Shown here piece after piece: positions 59,190 to 64,000 of a stretch of DNA of 64,000 nucleotides (within the stretch, counting starts at the first letter, position 1; each line of letters begins with the position of its first letter). The stretch is taken from contig NZ_CP081844.1 in the NCBI RefSeq assembly GCF_019803445.1, positions 2,554,501-2,618,500 of the forward strand, given 5' to 3'. Position numbers and translations under genes: made by a program. The notes beneath the pieces were generated by a model. That model saw nothing but the letters and a program-made list of their open reading frames with translations, was not told the DNA's origin and searched no databases. The DNA is from Caenibius sp. WL. Lineage in GTDB: Bacteria; Pseudomonadota; Alphaproteobacteria; Sphingomonadales; Sphingomonadaceae.

Positions 59190-60863
59190 GTGCAGGATGA
59201 AACCGGCTATCAGTTCAAGCCGCACGAACGACCCAGCATGCCGGGTTCGCCCGCCACGCCCGATCATCCCAGGCTGCGCCGCCTCTGCTACATCCTGATC
59301 GGTATTCTCACCGGGATCACCGGCGGTCTTGGCAATGCGCTGGTCAGCGTGAACATTTCCTTCGCGCAGGGCACCCTCGGCCTCTATACCGATGAAGCCG
59401 CCTGGCTGACGGCGGCCTATTTCATGACGAACATGACAGCCAACCTGTTTCTGGTGAAATACCGGCAGCAGTTCGGCCTGCAACCGTTCATCCGCTACAT
59501 GCTCGGCATCTACGTGATCACCACCGTGCTGCACCTTTTCGTGCACGGTTTCTGGTCCTCCGTGCTTGTCCGCGCCGCCAGCGGGCTGGCCGCCAGCGGC
59601 ATATCGACGCTGACCGTGCTTTACCTGATGCAGGGCATGCCCGCCGCCAAGCGCCTCGCCGCGCTGATGATAGGGATTTCCATCCCGCAACTGGCCACTC
59701 CGCTGGCGCGGATCATTTCGCCGTTCCTGCTGGAAAGCGGGGACTGGCACATGCTCTACTGGCTGGAAATGGGGCTGGCGCTGGCGATGCTGTCTTCCAT
59801 CCTCGCCCTTCCCCTGCCGCCCAGCGAACGGACCAAAGCGTTCGAGCGGGAAGATTTCTTCACGCTCGCCCTTCTCGCGCCCGGCCTGTGGCTGATGATC
59901 GCCGTCCTTTGCCAGGGCCGCATCGTGTGGTGGACGGAGAGCGCGTGGCTCGGCTGGGCGCTGGCAGTCAGCGTCATCATGATCGTCACCGCTCTGGTGC
60001 TCGAACATTACCGCAGCAATCCGTTGATAAACACCCGCTGGCTGGGCACCCGCGAAATGCTGCGGCTGATGTTCATCGCCGCGGCGGTGCGCCTGCTGCT
60101 GTCGGAACAGACGGTCGGCTCGGTCGGAATGCTGACTGTGGTGGGCATGATGAACGATCAGATGATCACCTTGAACGTCATCATCGTGCTGGCATCGATC
60201 GCCGGCATGCTGACCGCCATATTCACGTTCAATCCGGCCAATGTAGGGCGGCCGATCATCCTGTCCGTCGTGCTGATCGCCATTGCCTCCTTCATGGACG
60301 CCAGTTCCACCAACCTCACCCGGCCGAGCAGCTTCTACGTCAGCCAGGCGCTGATCGGCTTCGCCTCGCTGCTGTTCATGGCCCAGGCGATGGTGATCGG
60401 CATTTCGCGGACCCTGCTCGCCGGGCCCAAGAATTTCATCAGCTTCATCATGCTGTTCAGCATGAGCCAGAGCATGGGCGGTCTGATCGGCTCGGCCCTG
60501 CTGGGCACATTCCAGGTGATGCGCGAAAAGTACCATTCGCACGAGCTGGTCCAGAACATCCTGATGACCGATCCGATCGCCGCCGCCCGTATCACCGGCA
60601 GCGGCAATGCCCTGCACGGCGTCATCGGCGATCCGGCCCTGCGCGGGTCGGAAGGCGCGGCCCTGCTGGCGCAGCAAGTCACGCGCGAAGCCAACATTCT
60701 GGCGTATAACGATGTGTTCCTGCTCGTCGGCGTACTCGCTGTCGCGGCATTGCTGTGGGGACTTGCAACACATTGGGGGATCAGGCGTAGAGGCGAAGTA
60801 TCCCCGGTGATACTGCTGCAGCAGGCGGCGCAGGCCCGGGCAGCCCAGGCGGCAAAGGAGTAG
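59190..60863 (+). CDS. MFS drug exporter, DHA2/EmrB type
   Basis: 557 residues with about 14 membrane helices. The N-terminus carries FKPHERP before the first helix, and a charged C-terminal tail. DHA2-type signs are LGLYTDEAAWLTAAYFMTNM, GISTLTVLYLMQGMPAAKR and QSMGGLIGSALLG. The GTG at 59190 is chosen to include the FKPHERP leader and follows a GGCAGG; an ATG at 59238 is the alternative. It is followed closely by an EmrA-like adaptor and an outer membrane channel, forming an EmrAB-TolC-type system. Confidence 0.88.
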   Translation: MQDETGYQFKPHERPSMPGSPATPDHPRLRRLCYILIGILTGITGGLGNALVSVNISFAQGTLGLYTDEAAWLTAAYFMTNMTANLFLVKYRQQFGLQPFIRYMLGIYVITTVLHLFVHGFWSSVLVRAASGLAASGISTLTVLYLMQGMPAAKRLAALMIGISIPQLATPLARIISPFLLESGDWHMLYWLEMGLALAMLSSILALPLPPSERTKAFEREDFFTLALLAPGLWLMIAVLCQGRIVWWTESAWLGWALAVSVIMIVTALVLEHYRSNPLINTRWLGTREMLRLMFIAAAVRLLLSEQTVGSVGMLTVVGMMNDQMITLNVIIVLASIAGMLTAIFTFNPANVGRPIILSVVLIAIASFMDASSTNLTRPSSFYVSQALIGFASLLFMAQAMVIGISRTLLAGPKNFISFIMLFSMSQSMGGLIGSALLGTFQVMREKYHSHELVQNILMTDPIAAARITGSGNALHGVIGDPALRGSEGAALLAQQVTREANILAYNDVFLLVGVLAVAALLWGLATHWGIRRRGEVSPVILLQQAAQARAAQAAKE

Positions 60864-60872
60864 CACGGCAAT

Positions 60873-61997
60873 ATGGCGCAGACCGAAGATGACGCGGCAA
60901 AAGAACCGGACAATGCGGATACCACCGATCCGCAGATCAATCCGCCGCCAGAAGGCTGGCGCCCCCCCCGGCGCAATCCCGTCACTCTGATCGCCATTGC
61001 CGCCATTGCCCTGATCGCCGTTCTGGCCATTCTCTATGCCTGGAAACTGCCCCCTTTCGCAGGCTGGGCGGAAACGACCGACAACGCTTATGTCCGTGGG
61101 CAGGTCACCACGATCAGCCCGCAGGTAAGCGGCTATATCACCGCCGTTCCGGTCAAGGATTTCGCCGAAGTCCGCAAGGGGCAGGTTCTCGCCACTATCG
61201 ACAGCCGGATTTATGCCGCCCGGGTCGAACAGGCGAAAGCCAATCTTGCCGCGCAAATCGCCGCGCTGACCAACTCGCAGCAGAGCCAGCGCGCGCGCGA
61301 GGCCGCCCTTAGTGGCCAATCCGCCGCGATCGCCAGTGCCCAGGCCCAGCTTGTGAAAGCGCAGGCCGACATGAAGCGCGCCCGCGCGCTGGTGGCCGAT
61401 GGGTCGATCTCCGAACGCGAATTCGATCAGACGCGCGCCGCTCTGCTCGCCGCGCAAGCCGCAGTGGAACAGGCCAACGCCTCGCATCGGGCCGGGCAAC
61501 AGGATGTGCGCTCGGTCATCGTCGGACGCGGCGGGCTCGAAGCGGCGGTGGAAGGCGCCCGCGCTCAGCTGCACCTCGCGGAAATCGATCTGGCCAACAG
61601 CATTATTCGCGCCCCGGTGGATGGCCGGCTTTCCGAAATCGGCGTGCGCAACGGCGCTTATGTGACAGCGGGAACGCAACTGATGTTCATTGTCCCGCAC
61701 GACATCTGGGTGATCGCGAATTTCAAGGAAGCGCAGACCCGCAAGATCGTCCCCGGCCAGAAAGCGAGCTTCAAGGTCGATGCGCTGGGCGGCGCGCGCT
61801 TCACGGGCCATGTCGAAAATCTCGCCCCGGCAGCGGGTTCCGAATTCGCGGTGCTCAAGCCCGACAACGCCACAGGCAATTTCGTCAAGGTTGCGCAACG
61901 GATTGCGGTGCGGATCAGGATCGATCCTGGGCAGGACATGATCCAGCGGCTGCGCCCGGGCATGTCGGTCGAAGCGCGCATCGATACGGCTGATTGA
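60873..61997 (+). CDS. HlyD/EmrA-type membrane fusion protein
   Basis: 374 residues. A proline-rich cytoplasmic start, then one membrane segment (VTLIAIAAIALIAVLAILYAW), the lipoyl half (DNAYVRGQVTTISPQVSGYI), a long coiled-coil hairpin (about 125-235) and the second lipoyl half with IRAPVDGRLSEIGVRNG. A barrel domain ends it. It is the EmrA-like adaptor. Its stop TGA shares one base with the next ATG. Confidence 0.93.
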   Translation: MAQTEDDAAKEPDNADTTDPQINPPPEGWRPPRRNPVTLIAIAAIALIAVLAILYAWKLPPFAGWAETTDNAYVRGQVTTISPQVSGYITAVPVKDFAEVRKGQVLATIDSRIYAARVEQAKANLAAQIAALTNSQQSQRAREAALSGQSAAIASAQAQLVKAQADMKRARALVADGSISEREFDQTRAALLAAQAAVEQANASHRAGQQDVRSVIVGRGGLEAAVEGARAQLHLAEIDLANSIIRAPVDGRLSEIGVRNGAYVTAGTQLMFIVPHDIWVIANFKEAQTRKIVPGQKASFKVDALGGARFTGHVENLAPAAGSEFAVLKPDNATGNFVKVAQRIAVRIRIDPGQDMIQRLRPGMSVEARIDTAD

Positions 61998-63382
61998 TGC
62001 GCGCCCTACCCCTTCTCGTGCTTGCCGCCGCGCTTTCGGCCTGTGCCGGGCCGCATGTGGAAACAGCCCGGTTCGATCCCATCGCGCCCCCGGCACAATG
62101 GCGGGTGGATGCCGGGCCCACCGCCCCGCTCGATCAGGCATGGTGGCAATCCTTCGGCGATCCGCTGCTGACCGGGTTGGTCGAACGGGCCCTGGCCAAC
62201 AATCTCGATATCGCAGTGGCTGCGTCGCGGGTGCGCGATGCACGGGCGCAGGAACGCGCCGCTCATGCCGCGTTGCTGCCCACGCTGGATGCGTCCGCCT
62301 CCGGCGCGCATTCGCGCAGTGTCGGCGCGCTCGGCTCGCCGTCCGAACAATGGGCCGCGCAGCCGCAACTGCAGGCGGGCTGGGAACTCGACCTGTTCGG
62401 GCGTTTGGGCGATCAGCAATCGGCCGCACGCTCCGCCTGGCTTGCCAGCCAGGCCGCGCGCGATGCCGTCCGCCTCTCGGTCGCGGCAACCACAGCCAGC
62501 GGTTATATCAACCTGCTCTCGCTCGATGCCCGTCTGGCGGTGGTGCGGCAAACGCTCGATGCCCGCTCGGCAACGTTGCGGCTGGTCGAGCGGCGGGCCG
62601 GTGCGGGCTATTCCCCCCGGCTCGAATTGATGCAGGCAAGGGCGGACTATGAAGCGGCAGCCCAGCTTATTCCGCCGCTGGAACAGGCCATCGCACAACA
62701 GGAAAACGCGTTGAAGCTGCTGATCGGCGAACTGCCCGGACGGGTCGAGCGGGCCGCCTCTCTCGCCGCGCTGACAGAACCGGCCATTCCCGCTGGCCTG
62801 CCATCCGAATTGCTGCGCCGCAGGCCCGATGTGGCGCAGGCGGAACATCAACTCGCCGCCGCCGATCACTCGCTGGCCGCCGCGCGCAAGCGCTTCCTGC
62901 CGCAAATCCACCTGACCGGCTCGGCGGGGCTGGCTCTGTCCACTCTGTTGCCCGATCCGGTCGGGCTGTGGTCGCTGGGAGGCAGTATTCTGGCCCCGCT
63001 GTTCGAAGGCGGGCGCCTGCGCGCCGGGGCCGAAAGCGCGGGCGCGCAGCGCGATATCGCGGCTTTCACCTATCGTAAGACCGCGCTCAACGCGTTTCGC
63101 GAAGTCAACGATGCACTGGCGGTTGCCGAACAGACGGACAGGCAAACGGCGATCATCCTGCGCCAGCGGGCGGCTCTGGCGGAAAGCTATCGCCTTGCTT
63201 CCAACCGCTACAAGGAAGGCTATTCGCCTTATCTCGATCAGCTCGATGCGCAGCGCGGCCTGCTCGCGTCGGAACTGTCGCTGGTGCAGGCGCAGGCCAG
63301 CGCGCTTCTGGCGCGGGTCACGCTGTATCAGGCGATGGGCGGCGGGTGGAGCGCGGACGCCATCACCACGGCGCAACGCTGA
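61997..63382 (+). CDS. Outer membrane efflux channel (NodT type)
   Basis: 461 residues. Lipoprotein signal with lipobox LSAC (MRALPLLVLAAALSAC). The paired efflux repeats show LQAGWELDLFGRLGDQQSA and LLRRRPDVAQAEHQLAAADH. It completes the EmrAB-type system as its outer membrane channel. The ATG at 61997 overlaps the adaptor stop by one base. It is a paralogue of the channel at 49028-50425. Confidence 0.93.
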   Translation: MRALPLLVLAAALSACAGPHVETARFDPIAPPAQWRVDAGPTAPLDQAWWQSFGDPLLTGLVERALANNLDIAVAASRVRDARAQERAAHAALLPTLDASASGAHSRSVGALGSPSEQWAAQPQLQAGWELDLFGRLGDQQSAARSAWLASQAARDAVRLSVAATTASGYINLLSLDARLAVVRQTLDARSATLRLVERRAGAGYSPRLELMQARADYEAAAQLIPPLEQAIAQQENALKLLIGELPGRVERAASLAALTEPAIPAGLPSELLRRRPDVAQAEHQLAAADHSLAAARKRFLPQIHLTGSAGLALSTLLPDPVGLWSLGGSILAPLFEGGRLRAGAESAGAQRDIAAFTYRKTALNAFREVNDALAVAEQTDRQTAIILRQRAALAESYRLASNRYKEGYSPYLDQLDAQRGLLASELSLVQAQASALLARVTLYQAMGGGWSADAITTAQR

Positions 63383-63398
63383 CACAATAATGGTGGTT

Positions 63399-64000
63399 TC
63401 AAGGCGTCAGGATGATCTTGCCGCCCACACTGCCCTGCTCCATCATCCGATGGGCATCGGCCACCCGCTCCAGCGGCAGCCGCTGCGCGATGGGCACCCG
63501 CCGCCTGCCCGCCGCCCATTCGCGACAGAAGCGTTCCAGCCGGGCCCGGTCGAATGTCACTGTCAGCGTGCAGCACCGCTGGGTGGAATCGGCCGGGGGC
63601 TGCGGCGGGGGCACGGCAATGGATGCGAATGTTCCATCGGGCTGGAGACAGGCGAACAGCCGCGTGGCCAGTTCGCCGCCAATCGTATCGCCCACCGCAT
63701 CGAACGGCCCTGCGGCAGCCAGCGCGGCCTCGTCCGCCGGATCGATCACGCCGCTCACCGGCAGGTCCGCGATCGCGGAGCGCGCCGCCGGGCGCACGGC
63801 GGCATAGACTTCGGCCCCGGCATCCAGCGCGGCCATCACCGCCGCCCGGCCGGTGGAACCGGCCGCCCCGGCGATCAGGACACGGTCTCCCGGCCGGGGG
63901 CGAATACCGCTTTCGACAAGCTGCGTTCCGGTCAGCACGCCGGTGGGCGCCGCGGCGGCTTCCGCCAGATCGAGCGCTTCGGGCACTTTGGCGAGGGCCT
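63399..64000 (-). CDS. MDR-family (quinone-reductase-like) oxidoreductase, 3' part
   Basis: About 200 residues of the C-terminal part; the 5' end lies beyond the right edge. The frame stays open to base 64000 and reads GLAKVPEALDLAEAAAAPTG, the usual entry to the cofactor domain of NADPH:quinone reductase/zinc-type alcohol dehydrogenase-like enzymes. The NADPH motif is LIAGAAGSTGRAAVM. No zinc-binding motif is visible in the part present. It converges with the efflux operon 16 bp away. Substrate unknown. Confidence 0.8.
   Translation of the reverse strand, partial: ALAKVPEALDLAEAAAAPTGVLTGTQLVESGIRPRPGDRVLIAGAAGSTGRAAVMAALDAGAEVYAAVRPAARSAIADLPVSGVIDPADEAALAAAGPFDAVGDTIGGELATRLFACLQPDGTFASIAVPPPQPPADSTQRCCTLTVTFDRARLERFCREWAAGRRRVPIAQRLPLERVADAHRMMEQGSVGGKIILTP

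Noticed and set aside
59130-62489. Long open frame (1119 codons) antisense to the MFS, EmrA-like and channel genes
   Set aside because: It spans three well-supported genes and their junctions, and the translation is Arg/His/Gln-rich without domains.
1-64000. CRISPR array, tRNA, rRNA, integrase, transposase or prophage genes
   Set aside because: No regularly spaced repeats, RNA genes or recombinase/phage-like proteins were found on either strand.

Overview
This 64 kb window is a GC-rich, densely coded chromosomal segment. Gene order and protein character point to an alphaproteobacterium of the Sphingomonadales (Novosphingobium/Sphingobium-like). The evidence is the serC-serA-hisZ order, the hemC-hemD-Mic60-like order, many TonB/RND-type envelope genes, SDR-rich accessory catabolism and a serC-type leader RNA. 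I see no rRNA, tRNA, CRISPR array, prophage or insertion sequence.

Layout. 1-3.1 kb: serine biosynthesis (serC, serA) running into the start of hisZ, with a REP-like inverted pair between serC and serA and a structured leader before serC. 3.2-4.5 kb: extensin-like lipoprotein and a LuxR/FixJ-type regulator with a degraded receiver. 4.7-8.8 kb: the Anbu operon (permuted ATP-grasp, alpha-E protein, transglutaminase-like protein, Anbu proteasome-like peptidase), the most unusual system here. 8.9-22.9 kb: housekeeping genes (hydrolase, DUF3617 lipoprotein, uvrB, DsbD/ScsB-like reductase, UbiH-type hydroxylase, Mic60-like/hemD/hemC, and divergently tsaD-gpsA-flippase). 23-26.5 kb: envelope genes (VWA lipoprotein, OmpA-like protein, a 37-residue membrane microprotein and an anchored helix-hairpin-helix protein).

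26.7-44.3 kb is an accessory catabolic region. It holds a CitE-like lyase, NDP-forming acyl-CoA synthetase, several SDRs, a cyclase-family hydrolase, a flavoprotein of the ketosteroid dehydrogenase/fumarate reductase type, a VOC protein, an old-yellow-enzyme-like reductase, a PQQ dehydrogenase, a TetR regulator and a MATE exporter, interrupted by a ferredoxin-NADP reductase pair. The genes look like oxidation/reduction and CoA-dependent breakdown of a cyclic or aromatic compound; the substrate cannot be read from sequence.

44.6-50.4 kb is an RND tripartite efflux operon. A TetR gene and a divergent TonB-dependent receptor follow, separated by a promoter that carries two TetR-type half-site pairs. 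The receptor leads an apparent operon with a calcineurin-like phosphoesterase, an SDR and a lipoprotein phosphatase of the NFRDxGG/Cys-Arg type, which suggests uptake and periplasmic dephosphorylation of an organic phosphate. An intergenic element with perfect 23-bp inverted ends, an HxlR-regulated NAD(P)-binding protein/SDR pair and a second tripartite exporter (EmrAB-TolC type) close the window, which ends inside a quinone-reductase-like MDR gene.
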